From Paraescarpia echinospica (lineage: Eukaryota; Annelida; Polychaeta; Sabellida; Siboglinidae), in contig CM034538.1 of the NCBI GenBank assembly GCA_020002185.1, forward strand, positions 1,592,270-1,656,269: a DNA stretch of 64,000 nt, read 5' to 3'. Positions 1 through 11,364 of this stretch are shown here, one piece after another. The notes beneath the pieces were generated by a model. The model worked only from the letters and a program-made list of their open reading frames with translations, had not been told where the DNA came from and ran no database searches. The position numbers were made by a program, and so were the translations under genes. The stretch's first letter is position 1; each line of letters begins with the position of its first letter.

Positions 1-341
1 GTAAAAAAAAGTTAAAAATTATGGATTAGTATGTTGTTATCATAAATTGTATTGCATTTTGCTATGTCAAACATCACAACTGTTACATTTTGGATAATTA
101 ATTTCATTAATCTTCTCTGATTATATTGATGAAACTATGTTTTCTTCAACAATTTATGTAAATAAAGTCAATTGTCTATACAACCAAAGCATTTGTGTAA
201 ATGTATTCAGGTTACTAAAAATTAACCTAGATGTCACACTTTTGCATGTACAGTGTGGATATGCCCATCTACCACTATCCTTTGGGTCCTATTTTTTAGC
301 CAGGGGTTGATCCATTTCCAGGTTTTTCCCTGTATACCATG
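1..341. other. No gene seen
   Basis: AT-rich sequence with no supported exon, repeat array or RNA gene. It lies just beyond the broken 3' side of the minus-strand LINE fragment that starts at 342. Confidence 0.5.
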
Positions 342-1155
342 CTATTTCAGTTTGTGAAGAAGTCTTTCATGAGGGAACGTGTCAAAAACTTTGGAAAAGT
401 CCTGGATGAGAACACCTATCCGTTTATTGTTGTCTAGATATTTAGCTAGAGAGTCAATGGTTGTAATTAATTGGCTTTCGCACGAGTGCTTTGCTCGGAA
501 ACCGTGCTGAGCGTTGATAAGGATGTTGTTTTTGTCTAGGTGTTCCATGATTGGGTGGTATAGAACGTGTTCCATTAGTTTACAACACACTGATGTCAGA
601 GATATTGGTCTATAGTTAATGGGTAGGCTTCTGTCCACATTTTTGAATATTGCACACATTGCCAATCCTCGGACAATTCTCCTTTGTGGAAGGAGAGATT
701 GAGGATGAACTGAAGAATTGGTGCTATTTCGTTTCGCACTCCATGAAAATTCTGACAGGGATTCGGTATGGACCAGGGGCCGGTTTCATGAAGCGTACTT
801 AATGTTACGCAATTACTTGGCGTCACGTGTTTTCGTAAACTCCTATGCTCGCTTATATTTAAAAACATCACGTCATTTAATAAGACAATAAATTTAGCGT
901 TAAGAACGTTCTTAGCTGCTTCGTGATACCGGCCCCAGGGGCTTTATTTATTCGAAGATTGTCTAGGAGGTTCTTGATCCCTTTACATGAGAAGTTAATA
1001 TCTGACATAGATACGTAGGAGCATTCTCCCTTTGATGGCATGTTACAAAGATCTTCTTTAGTAAAATCGGATTTGAATTGGTGGCTTAGAGCCTTTGGTT
1101 TCCCAATATTGTCAGTTTTGATGGAGTTGTTGTACTGTAGCGAGGAGATGTCCAC
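342..1155 (-). pseudogene. LINE reverse-transcriptase fragment (minus strand)
   Basis: Decayed part of a LINE ORF2. Reading on the minus strand from 1155, the peptide around 877-1155 carries the pre-RT stretch ending in NKAPGA, and 342-665 carries the RT core with the NYRPISLTSVCCKLMEHV block, the AQHGFRAKHSCESQL block and FSKVFDT, a decayed form of the FSKAFDT motif. The reading frame is interrupted between 665 and 877, where a short inverted-repeat element is inserted (780-934) and frameshifts are present. The endonuclease part of the same element lies upstream (2041-2333) behind an 80-bp tandem array. It is a dead 5'- and 3'-truncated copy, of the CR1/jockey/L2 assemblage; the exact clade needs a tree. 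Confidence 0.8.
780..934. mobile_element. Short inverted-repeat element (MITE) nested in LINE
   Basis: The interval begins ccggtttcatgaagcg and ends gcttcgtgataccggcc, which are near-perfect inverted complements (about 15 bp). It is flanked on both sides by ccagggg (773-779 and 935-941), consistent with a 7-bp target-site duplication. Removing it with one duplicate rejoins the LINE reading frame at the NKAPG motif. No coding capacity. The superfamily is unclear; a 7-8 bp duplication would suit hAT-like or P-like ends. Confidence 0.75.
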
Positions 1156-1400
1156 CTATTCTCGTTGTAAGTTTCTTATTTAGGACCAGAATCGTTTCGG
1201 TTTCTCATTAATGTTTTTTCTCGTGTGGACATGCTGAAGAAGAGATAAATCATTTGCAATGTCTATCAACTTGTTATTGATGCCCTCTCCATACTGGGGA
1301 GATGTCCCAAGGGAATTATATGACCATTCTATGCTGGGGAGGTTGAAGTCGCCCCCAAGAAGAATACTTGGGAGAGTGTTACTGGCACATTTTTATTGGA

Positions 1401-2040
1401 GGTTTGAAAGGGCTGACTGGAGATGGTCTAGCATGCCTATGCCATTGTCTGGTGGACGATGAAAGGCACCTATGTGTAGTGGTTTGAAAGGTCTGACTGG
1501 AGGTGGTCTAGCATGCCTATGCCACTATCTGGTGGACGATGAAAGGCACCTATGTGTAGTGGTTTGAAAGATCTGACTGGAGGTGGTTTAGCATGCCTAT
1601 GCCACTATCTGGTGGACGATGAAAGGCGCCTATGTGTAGTGGTTTGAAAGGTCTGACTGGTGGTGGTCTAGCATGCCTATGCCACTATCTGGTGGACGAT
1701 AGAAGGCACATATGTGTAGTGGTTTGAAAGGGCTGGCTGGAGGTGGTCTAGCATACCTATGCCACTATCTGGTGGACGATGAAAGGCACCTATGTGTAGT
1801 GGTTTGAAAGGTCTGACTGGAGGTGGTCTAGCATGCCTATGCCACTATCTGGTGGACGATGAAAGGCACCTATGTGTAGTGGTTTGAAAGGGCTGACTGG
1901 AGGTGGTCTAGCATGCCTATGCCACTATCTGGTGGATAATGAAAGACACCTATGTGTAGTGGTTTGAAAGGTCTGACTGGAGGTGGTCTAGCATGCCTAT
2001 GCCATTGTCTGGTGGACGATAGAAGGCACATATGTGTAGT
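1401..2040 (-). repeat. 80-bp tandem array, 8 copies, inside LINE endonuclease
   Basis: Eight consecutive units of exactly 80 bp start at 1401, 1481, 1561, 1641, 1721, 1801, 1881 and 1961, each beginning ggtttgaaag and each ending in tatgtgtagt. Read on the minus strand a unit encodes the endonuclease piece with the F(H/Y)RPPD motif followed by GIGMLDHLQS. Because 80 is not a multiple of three, the expansion destroys the reading frame. Units differ only by a few substitutions and there are no length changes. Confidence 0.95.
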
Positions 2041-2333
2041 TGTTTGCTATTTGTGAAATGGAGCTTGACCCATAACATTTCAGCATTAGAAGACAGATTA
2101 TGATGGAGTGAGGCTACAAAGATATATTTTATTGCAATGAAGACTCCACCACCGTACAAATGTCTGTCTTTTCTAAATATTTCATAGTTAGGTAGGAAGA
2201 TCTCGTTTGAGCATATGGTGTTCTCAAGATGACTTTCAGTTTCTATGATGATGTTTGGTTTATCGGTGTCTACAAGGCTTTGGAATTGAGTTTTCTTGCT
2301 GGTGCTGCACATATTTCTACAATTTGTGATCAT
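2041..2333 (-). pseudogene. LINE endonuclease (APE type) fragment
   Basis: The minus-strand peptide starting at 2333 contains a TESHL block (the family's ETWL-like motif), NYEIFRKDRH and GGGVFIAIK, the usual order of an APE-like LINE endonuclease. It runs into the FYRPPD motif, where the 80-bp array begins. It lacks the N-terminal LNARS part and is not functional. It belongs with the RT fragment at 342-1155. Confidence 0.8.
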
Positions 2334-2660
2334 TAATTTGAGTTTCTTTGATGGTTTTTGTTTCCTGTGACTTGTGTTTGACTGAATACTTTGTGACGCT
2401 TGTGGGTTCTGTGTGGGGGATCAATGTTTGCATTACTTGGGTTTGTTTTTTCAGTTTCAGACTCTGAGTCCCACAAATAGTCATATGAGTTGGGATATTT
2501 TGTATTGAGCTGTCGTTAAAAAAGAGTTAACAAATTTGGCAATGAACAATGAGTGCAGTATCAGCTGACTTTTGAGTTCTGTAAATGGCAATACTCCTTG
2601 GGTGATACCCCAAAACAACCAATGTGTATCCACGTGTCGCATTCGTCACAACACAAGGCT
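2334..2660. other. No gene seen; likely LINE remainder
   Basis: No supported exon. The interval lies between the LINE endonuclease fragment and the next LINE 3' end and is probably decayed LINE sequence on the minus strand. Confidence 0.4.
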
Positions 2661-2662
2661 CG

Positions 2663-2790
2663 GTAGGTAGGTAGTAGTAGTAGTAGTAGTAGGTTTTATT
2701 TGGAATTGTATAAATCATACATAAAAATATAAACAATCCGTAAAACAATTGATAAAATGATGTACAATTCCAGGTTGAGAGCGGAGCCAA
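2663..2790 (-). mobile_element. LINE 3' end with trinucleotide tail
   Basis: On the minus strand a short 3'-UTR-like stretch ends in AATAAAA followed by (CTA)n, seen on the plus strand as a gtagtagtag run at 2672-2693. This matches the simple-repeat tails of L2/CR1-like elements. No coding part is attached. Confidence 0.55.
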
Positions 2791-3099
2791 TTAAGGCTGT
2801 AACCAGTTTGTTTTAATTATTCCAATATAAGATGATAATGATTAAGTAAATTAGTCGCCGTCATCCCCAAAATAACTATTATTAACAATGATTTCACGTG
2901 TAGTGTGTTGGTTACGTTGCTATAATCAATAGAACATATACGTAAATTTAATAACATTAATATTAGATGATAAATGTTCACATAAGTAGTCTTGTGAAAA
3001 AAAACATGTAGTTATGCCAAGCTTCAGCAATGGTCTAACACATATGTAGAATAACATTATATCAAACACATATGTCAGACGTTTCGGGGTGGAATGAAA

Positions 3100-3814
3100 T
3101 TAACAAAGAACACCATATCCCCTTACAGCATTTGCCTTTAATGATAATTTAAAACTATTTAAATTGGATTTATTTTGTGTAACAGTTGGAATTGTAATCC
3201 AGATCATCGGACCTTTACATAGCAAACTGTTCGAAGATCTTTGACTAGAACTGATAATAGAACGTATATTACAGGTTTGTCTTGTTTTGTAAAGGTGAAT
3301 GTCATAGGTAAATATAAAAATATCCGATAATGAATGTGGCAGACTACCGTGGACATAATTATACATACATTTTCCAACTTCAATTTCATAAATATCATGA
3401 CATTTTATTAGATTTAAACTCGGTGATTGTAGCAACAGCCTTTTTGCATACGCCACATGGATGTTTAGCAGGTCCGGGTTTCAACTGGATATCTACCCCC
3501 AATATAAATATTGTAAGTAAAAGACAGGTAGCGATGGTTTGCTGAATTTTTTCGAGGGACACACCTGATACGCATATCAGCAGGGTTGTCTGGATGTTCC
3601 TCTCACCCACAAACTGGAAACCGGCATTTACACTATCGGGCTGACTCATTGACGTAAAACCATTGCTATGTCTAAGTCCCGCTAGGAATGCGACCATTAG
3701 TATAAAAGCTGTTGTTACGTGTAGTTCCATCTTTTGATGACTCAAATGTCTCGCCAACTTCAACAATATTGTCAAAGAAAAGCTTAGTACACACAGTTCA
3801 CAAGGATTTGCCAA
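3100..3814 (-). pseudogene. Internally deleted LINE: 5' 2A-like part fused to RT C-terminus
   Basis: The minus-strand frame from 3814 ends with a hydrophobic stretch, DIQLKPGP (about 3470-3493) and HPCGVCKKAV. In many LINEs a DxExNPGP 2A-like ribosome-skipping motif precedes a CGVC cysteine motif and the endonuclease. Here the motif is degenerate (K replaces the Asn) and the endonuclease and RT core are missing. Within about 40 bp the sequence switches frame into the ORF2 C-terminus (YNYVHGSLPHSLSDIF, NTRQ-like and CKGPMIW blocks, 3100-3456). This is one internally deleted, dead copy. Confidence 0.75.
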
Positions 3815-4059
3815 GTATGTTAAACTTTATTTTTTACAAAACTATCAAGTAACATGCACCAGGCAAAATTGCTATATATGTATGCAAAATTAAGAACCGA
3901 CAACAACCTGTCAACTTGTCAACAAAACAGTGCCTAAACGACAAATTCAATAATCAAGTAAGCTTGCTCACACTACACACATGCATACATATTATGTTTT
4001 TCTTCTTCTTGTTTTTATTCTGGAAGAATTTGATTAGGTGATGTATTGATTCAGTTAAA

Positions 4060-4272
4060 GTTTTATTACAAAAGGTGGCTCCTCGATAGCGATTACCATA
4101 GTCTTAGAGGAGTCTCCTGACCCTACTTTTCGTTATTTATCATACATTATACCATGTTTACCATAAGGTTATATATTTGTATTATTTAATTTTGTTTTAC
4201 ATGGATGTATTGTATGCATTATTTGAAATGTCTGGGTCAAATAAAAAAAATTCTTCTTCTTCTTCTTCTAGG
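4060..4272 (+). mobile_element. Retroelement 3' tail with (TTC)n
   Basis: The stretch contains gtggctcctcgatagcga, then ggagtctcctgaccc, and ends ggtcaaataaaa followed by a ttcttcttc run. The same order of blocks occurs at 14,190-14,375, so this is a repeated 3' UTR, oriented plus. No coding sequence is attached. Confidence 0.6.
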
Positions 4273-6078
4273 TTGTTTAAAATGCATTAAAACTATGTGG
4301 ATGGATGACTGTCCCACATAAACAGCGACGGCTTAAAAATTATGAATAAATTAATAAAACAATGGTTGATGTTACAATGATTAAAATTAAATATCCAGTA
4401 AAGTATTCAATACAATTCTAAGATCTTATAAAAACAGAACATCTAAGCCAATCTCACGCTCTCTCGTGTATTAATTAGCCTACGTTGTGTTAGGATATAT
4501 TAGATAATTTCGCATAGGTATCAGGCTAACTGATCGATCTAAATATCAAGTGCAGATAAGACGTCTTTGTATAGCGCAACTAATAAGGGATTTTCATACA
4601 GGGCGACCCCTGGTTTGAAAAGACGTCCTGTGCGAAAAGGCTGTTAATATAGAGGTTTATTAGTGCTCCTAGCCTCCTACAATATATGGCTATTAATTAG
4701 CAACCTGGCCTGCGCGTTTCTACATGTTTGTAATTGAACGTAGCCTTTGTCTACATGAGACAGACTAAAGAGACGGGAAACCGACGCTCAACGGGTGGGA
4801 GACGTACTAGTACTAATGATGTAAATACAAGGCTCTAGTTAGAGGTAATTAAATTTAGTTTGAATGCGGTGTATACAGATTATTTTTGAACCGCAGCGAA
4901 AGTATTCCAGTTGATTTAGGAAGGTTTGGGGTTTGGCGCCCTTTTCAGTGTTTACTAGTTACGCCATCTTGTTATGCCAATGCCGTTACTTGTTGCTAGG
5001 GAAGCTAATCTACTAGAATTTAAATGCATTCGAACGCAAATATCACCATGCGGATATATCTGAATATTGTTATAAATGTATATCACCAAGTTGCGAAAAG
5101 TAAGAATATTTTGATCTCGTGATATATGCAATAGATATCGGAACAAAAAAACTACTACGTACACCTGACGCATGCGCATAATCCTGTTTCATTTCGTGAG
5201 CTCCTCAGAATGGACTTGGAGGTGTTCAACTCCTTGGTGGACTTGGTTTATCCTGTCATCATAAAACAAAATACATCGATGCGTTTCCTTGCCACTGGTA
5301 AGCATCATGTATATTAATTTTAGTTAAATAAAAAAAATCTTTTGTAGTCATATTTACGCCTTGTAAGTTGTATACTGGGCCCGTCAACGGGCGTCACTCT
5401 TAATATAAACATGCTGTTACCATATTATTCTGAAGAACATTTTGCAAAATAGATCCATATTGTACATTCGAGGCTATATTTGGCGGAGATAGATCGTAGA
5501 AATTGGTGGTGTAAAAAAGTTGATAAACAAGTGGAATTACTGATTGATAAGTATTATTCTTGCCTTAATATCATTCATAAAGTTGCAATAAACATATATT
5601 GAGTAGCAGTTGTGCTTAAAGTTAGTTAGTTAAAGTATTTTAGAACACCTTAGTATAGTGAGTGATAATAGGGTAACTCACTTAGGCGGCTTAGCCTTCG
5701 ATAAGTTGTAAACAAGATTTAACAAACCTGATTATGTGGTAGAATATATAGGAGATAAAGTAACAACCATCAAACTACTTACATAAGATAATATCTGTGT
5801 AAGCCAGTACTTGCTAGATGTTTTGATTAGGTAGCATTGTTGTTAAAATTAAGCAAGGGCGATAGTCGGGCGGCGTAACCTAAATAAATAAAGCAGCCTA
5901 ACATAACGTAATTGATTGTATTTAAATTAGGTCACTACCGGTAATGTTAGCGTTCGTGTTAGGATAAATAGTTGGCTGTGTAATTGAAATTTGTAACCTA
6001 AAGTGTGCTGTAGTACACAGGAAACAGTCTTTATAAAGACTAAGTTAGTAAAGTTATTAAATAAATTCTGATCGGGAT
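4273..6078. other. No gene seen; may include CR1 5' UTR
   Basis: AT-rich, no supported exon. The right-hand part directly precedes CR1 ORF1 at 6079 and may be that element's 5' UTR and promoter; its 5' boundary cannot be placed without a second copy. Confidence 0.4.
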
Positions 6079-7287
6079 ATGGCGCCTTGCAAGCGGCAAG
6101 TCAAGGCAAAGCGACACTTGGTGTGCGACCACTGCCACAGCTGGGTAGATTTTGCATTGTCCGGGTGTGGAATGTCATGGGCAGAAACCATGGAGGAAGG
6201 ATTCACCTTTCAGTGCATTGGATGTTGGAAGGTGGAGTGTCTGCAGAAGGAGATAGTTAGGTTGACAGATATTGTGAAGGGAATGGAGATGGGAATTAGC
6301 AAGGAGGCAGGTCGAATGGAGAGAGACGTCAAGGAGAGAGGCGAGAATACTGCAAGACTGAAGGAGAATAGCAGTGGGAAGAAAACTGAGGAAAGGAGAT
6401 TGAGAGGAGGGAAGGTGATTGGAGGGGAAGAAATTGGAAAATCGACAACAGAAAACGTGACAAGCGTGAAGGTGACAAGGAAGAAAGTGACCGTAGAGAA
6501 GGAGGGAGGGAAGATGGAACGGGAGAGGAGAGAGGAAAATGAGAAGGGACGAAAGGAAGTGAGAGCAAATGTGATAGAAGAGAAGTCGATAAAAGGGGCG
6601 CTGACAGGAGGAAATGTGACAAGAGAAAAAGCGACAGGAAAGAATGGATCGGAAGAGAATGTGACAGGAGAGAAGACGACAGGGGGGAAAGACAACAACC
6701 AGACAGATGCAAACCGAAGAAGGAGCTATTCTAAGGCAGTGATTGAGGGGGCAATGAGGAAAGAGAGGGTGTTTATGGGTGACTCCATTATGAGAAAGAC
6801 GGACAAGACACTGAGCGAGGGGAAGGACGTCGTTGTTTGTTTACCGGGGGCTAGGATTGAACATGTAACTGACAGGGTAGAGAAGGTATTGGGACATGGC
6901 AAGGGGGGGGGGTCTATACTGGTACATGTAGGAACAACTAATGCAGACAGGGAGGGAACAACTGCGATAGTACATAAGTATAGACAGTTAGTGAGGAAGC
7001 TAAAGAAGACGAGAGTCGAGCAGGTTATTTTGTCAGGAATTTTGCTAGTAATGGGAGGAAGGGGGGCAACGTATAGAAACTGCAAGAGGATGGCGATCAA
7101 TGCACTAGTTGAGCAGATGTGTGAAGAAGAGGGGGTGGGATTCACAGATTTATGGGGATACTTTGTTGGGAGGGAAGATATGTACATGAGAGATGGCCTC
7201 CATCTTAGTGGAAAGGGGGCAGCAGTTTTCTCAGAGAATCTGCTGCAATCTGTTGACAGTAGGACAGGTTGCATCTATTTAAACTAG
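6079..7287 (+). CDS. CR1 ORF1: PHD-like zinc finger and SGNH esterase protein
   Basis: 402-residue RNA-binding/esterase protein of a CR1 LINE. Residues about 17-50 form a cysteine-rich PHD-like module (CDHCHSWVDF, then C..C). Residues 60-215 are a low-complexity Lys/Glu/Gly-rich stretch. Residues 230-400 form an SGNH-hydrolase-like domain with the GDSIM block I (Ser nucleophile), a GTTN block in the position of the usual GxND, and the DGLHLSGKG block that carries the Asp-His pair. The reading frame is fully open, unlike ORF2. The stop overlaps the start region of ORF2 by about 19 bases. By family knowledge the esterase ORF1 acts in retrotransposon RNP assembly; host function is not implied. 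Confidence 0.88.
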   Translation: MAPCKRQVKAKRHLVCDHCHSWVDFALSGCGMSWAETMEEGFTFQCIGCWKVECLQKEIVRLTDIVKGMEMGISKEAGRMERDVKERGENTARLKENSSGKKTEERRLRGGKVIGGEEIGKSTTENVTSVKVTRKKVTVEKEGGKMERERREENEKGRKEVRANVIEEKSIKGALTGGNVTREKATGKNGSEENVTGEKTTGGKDNNQTDANRRRSYSKAVIEGAMRKERVFMGDSIMRKTDKTLSEGKDVVVCLPGARIEHVTDRVEKVLGHGKGGGSILVHVGTTNADREGTTAIVHKYRQLVRKLKKTRVEQVILSGILLVMGGRGATYRNCKRMAINALVEQMCEEEGVGFTDLWGYFVGREDMYMRDGLHLSGKGAAVFSENLLQSVDSRTGCIYLN

Positions 7288-10142
7288 ATTCGCAGGGGGG
7301 ACTCACAGAAAAGCCTGAAAATGGAGGCATAGATAAAGACAGCACAAATAAATCAGCAAATAACAGTCTGAAAAACTCTTCTGAAGCTGGATATAAATGT
7401 GTTTGTTTAAATGCAAGGAGTATAGTAAACAAAAGAAATGAACTAAACATTATGGTAGAAGATATTGACCCTCATATAATAGGTATAACCGAATCCTGGA
7501 CAACCACCGATATATCAGATGCTGAATTGGGACTGACAGGATATGTAATGTTTAAAAAAGATAGAATAGGAAGAAAGGGAGGTGGAGTTATTTTATATAT
7601 TAAAGAATCTATTCAGGCTTATGAAATAAAATTAGAAAGAGAAGCAGATTGCGAAGAAGCTGTTTGGTGTAACATAGTTACAGGAAACTCAACGTTAACA
7701 GTTGGGTTAGTTTATCGAAGTCCAAACATAAGCATAGAAGAGAATGAAAAAATACAAAACGCTATAAGGGAAGTAAGCAAACGGGACTGTATTATTATGG
7801 GGGATTTTAACCACGGGCATATACAATGGAAATCTGTACAGAGTATGGGGAGTGAGGACCACAAGTTTTTAGTTTTAGTTCAAGATACATTCCTTTCTCA
7901 ACATGTGCTAGAACCAACCAGGGGTGAGAATGTGTTAGACATAGTTTTGTCCTCACAGAATGAATTAGTTGACAATGTCAAGATATGTGAGCCACTAGGG
8001 AGTAGCGATCACAACCAGATACATTTTACCATCAAAGTAAAATCAGAAAGGAATAGTAAAAAGCAGTATAGGAGAAATTTCCACAAAGGAAGGTATAAGG
8101 ACATGAGGAAATATTGAGCAAAGATACACTGGAATAAGACACTGAAAAATAAGACGGCAACAGAATGCTGGAATATATTAAAGAGTGAAATTAAGTGCAT
8201 AGTCGATAAATTTGTACCCTTCAAAAAACAAGGAAAACGGTCCAAAAAGAAACACTTATCGAAAGAAGCCATTAGAAAAATTAAGTATAAACAAATGATG
8301 TGGAAGTCATATAGATGTACTGGAAATGATGAAGACTACAACAGTTATAAAGAAGCACTTAACCAAGCTACAGCTGAAATTAGAAATTCAAAGAGAAGCT
8401 ATGAACAACAATTAGCTAGTAATATAAAACATGACAGCAAGAGTTTTTATGCGTATGTTCGAAGCAAACAGAAAGTTCAAGATAAGGTCGGTCCTCTAGA
8501 AGATAGTGCTGGAAATATAATATCAGAGGGATTCTTAATGGCAGAAGACCTGAATGAGTACTTTAGTTCAGTGTTTACCAAGGAAGATATTAGTTCACTG
8601 CCAATACCAGAGGCTAAGTTCAAGGGGACAGATTCAGACTATTTAGGACAATTAACTGTAACCCCAGAAATGGTAGCTAAGAAAATAAGGGCTACTGGAG
8701 TGGATGGTATTCCACCCAAACTACTATTGGAAATTGTAGAACAAATTAGCATACCACTTGCAACAGTTTTCAACTTGTCATTAGAAGAGGGAGTGGTTCC
8801 TTTAGAATGGAAAGAAGCAAACATTATACCGTTATTCAAAAAAGGTTCGAGAAACAAGTCAGAGAACTATAGACCAGTGAGTTTAACATCAGTGATTTGT
8901 AAATTATTAGAAAGACTAATTAAAGATCATATGGTGGATTTTCTTGTTAAACAAAACTTGATAAACCCATCTCAACATGGTTTTTTTAAAGCGAGGTCAT
9001 GCTTAACAAATATGTTATGTTTTTTGGAAGACATCACTAAGTGGGTAGATGAGGGATCACCAGTAGATATCGTCTACTTAGATTTTCAAAAAGCTTTTGA
9101 CAAAGTACCACATCAAAGATTACTGCTTAAACTAAAGGCCCATGGCATAGGAAATGGTATAATAAACTGGATAGAACAATGGCTGATTGACAGAAGACAA
9201 CGTGTAGTAGTTGATGGGGAGGCTTCAAACTGGAAATCGGTATTGAGTGGGGTACCACAGGGATCAGTATTAGGTCATATATTATTCTTAATATATATCA
9301 ACGATTTGGATGATGAAATAACAAGCAAGGTGTTGAAATTTGCGGATGATACAAAAGTGTTTAGAAGGATTAAAAGTGATGGAGATAGACAGCATTTACA
9401 AGATGATCTTGACAGGTTGATCAAATGGTCTGAAAGTGCAAATGCTGTTCAATTTTCGGAAATGTAAATGCCTCCACACAGGACATGGGAACGAAGAAGT
9501 AGAAAATACAATGGGGGTACTGTACTAAGTACTACTGTAAAAGAAAAGGACTTAGGGTTAACCATTAGTGCTGATATGAAGATTTCAGAGCAGTGCGGAA
9601 TTGCAGCTTCAAAGGGAAATCAAATCCTTGGATTAATTAGGCGAAACATAACGTATAAGGAAAAAGAGCTAATAATACCGCTGTACAAAACAATAGTTAG
9701 GCCTCATTTAGAATATTGTATTCAAGCGTGGAGGCCATATCGCAGGAAGGACATAGATATGCTAGAAAGAGTGCAGAGGAGAGCAACTAAAATGATAACA
9801 AATCTGAGGGATCTTAGTTACGAAATACGCCAAAAAAAATGCGGTTTAACAACACTAGAGACCAGGAGATTGAGAGATGAGATAGAAGTGTTTAAAATAT
9901 TGAAGGGTTATGAAAATATTGATAGAAATATGTTTTTCTCAGTTAAGAAAGATAGAAGGACTAGAGGACATGAACTTGCATTAGCAAAGGAGCAGAGTAA
10001 ATTGGATATAAGAAAGTTTTCATTTTCACAAAGGACTGTAAATGAATGGAACAGATTACCTGCTGATTGTGTGGGTGCTAGTAGCGTGAATATGTTTAAA
10101 AATAAAATCGACACATACCTCAGACGGGCGGGATACACATAG
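7269..10142 (+). pseudogene. CR1 ORF2: endonuclease and reverse transcriptase, lightly damaged
   Basis: The element's replication protein, in a single overall frame. Order: APE endonuclease (CLNARSIVNKRNEL, ITESW, KKDRIGRKGGGV, YRSPN, GDFNH at about 7800, GSSDHN at about 8000), linker, RT (NYRPVSLTSV, YLDFQKAFDKVPH, SGVPQGSVLG, KFADDTK near 9340), then the C-terminal segment (PHLEYCIQAW, RVQRRATKMI). Damage: an in-frame TGA at 8115-8117 in the linker, and around 9440-9515 a pair of compensating frameshifts ending with a TAA at 9465-9467, beyond which the original frame resumes. Catalytic motifs are still present. The copy is very likely inactive but young. Confidence 0.85.
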
Positions 10143-10241
10143 ATAAAAGGGTCGGACTCTCGATAAGCCAAAGGGCTTCCTTGTCCACCTGCCACCTAGA
10201 GTTAATTCTCTGGGTGGCAATCTTGTTAAATCTTGTTAAAC

Positions 10242-10390
10242 TTCCTACGATTTAGTTATTTCACGGTGTGCAACCAAAATTGTTGGACAAGTTTATTTTA
10301 GTAAAATACTTGCAATTTTCACAAGAAAAACTCCGTACCGCGGAAACACTGTTATATCGACATTGAACATCCGGGCGATTATTATCCTGT
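10242..10390. other. Short spacer, no gene
   Basis: Flank of the CR1 insertion; nothing recognised. Confidence 0.4.
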
Positions 10391-10630
10391 GGAAGATAGT
10401 TACAGTAAATCTCGCCTAAGCCGGATTCGCCTAAGTCGGATCTTCGTTCAATTTGGACAGAATTCCGAGGACCGGTTGATTTGTAGTGTATTTCCCATAA
10501 AAATCTTCGTCTAAGTCGGATTATGTAAGTCGGATCTTCGCCTAACTTGGACTAACTGAGTCGGTTCATTTGATCCGAGATAATGTGTTTTTCATCGCCT
10601 AAATCGGATCGCAGTATTCGACAAAATTAT
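10391..10630. repeat. Degenerate cgcctaagtcggat repeats; possible transposon end
   Basis: Starting at tacagtaaatctcgcctaag, the motif cgcctaagtcggatcttcg recurs about six times with changes. The first copy preceded by TACAGTA resembles a pogo/Tc1-type terminus with subterminal repeats. No matching opposite end was found in the window, so this may be a solitary end. Confidence 0.45.
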
Positions 10631-11364
10631 TTGGATGCTTGGAGTATAATTATGTACCAGATGAACTAAAACGTGAAACGTACGGCTATTTGAAGAAACT
10701 TATCCAGACAACCACAGCGTTACGTTTACGATTGTGACATTTTAATAACATTCAAATGAAAGAGCTGTCTACAGACAATCCATCAAGGCTGCAACGTCCG
10801 GAAATGGATAAGCAAACAAGGAGAGCATTGTGGAATTATGGCCCTAATATCGTTCCATACGCAGAGGCAAGTTAAATGTTGTTTCAACAACTAAGGTTTG
10901 TACGAATTCAACAATAACGTTTGATTGTTACATTTTAATAACATTAAATACCGTATAATTATACGCACGTCATTGTCAGTACAAAACGTCGAAGGTGTGC
11001 CTGCGAGAAAATGAATCTAACGCCTCTTATAGTATAATCGTGATTGTGTAGACTTGTCTATTACTACACAATTGTGAATCGATCACATTCGTACATATTG
11101 GTATTGTCTTGGCATTGAACTTACGGTTGCATACAGCTACCCTCAGGCCAATAGGTAAGCAATGAACAGTTAATAAAGTATGCCACATGTCAAAGTAATC
11201 AAGATATTCATAACGTCCCATCCCAGCTTTGAACTTGAAATAGTAGTCATGGCATATACATATAGGTGTCGGAACTGTGGGTGTGTGGTTGGATGGAGCT
11301 GAATCCCCCACTATTTTGGTGGAAGACCGGAGATAGGCGTAGCCCCCACACAATATTTTGGCAA
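10631..11364. other. No gene supported
   Basis: No exon with convincing splice sites and no repeat. A short coding-looking piece around 10,640-10,710 has no motif and is too short to call. Confidence 0.4.

Larger units (their letters stand above)
6079..10241 (+). mobile_element. CR1-type LINE, nearly full length
   Basis: Two adjacent ORFs in the same orientation (ORF1 6079-7287, ORF2 7269-10142) followed by a short 3' UTR that ends in a repeated cttgttaaat unit (10,221-10,241), as is typical of CR1. ORF1 has a cysteine-rich N-terminus plus an esterase domain; ORF2 has endonuclease plus RT. A second, 5'-truncated copy of the same family with few differences lies at about 14,426-14,869, which shows the family moved fairly recently. 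Confidence 0.88.

Noticed and set aside
6210..6712. Minus-strand Ser/Pro/Phe-rich frames
   Set aside because: Antisense of the Lys/Glu-rich linker of CR1 ORF1.
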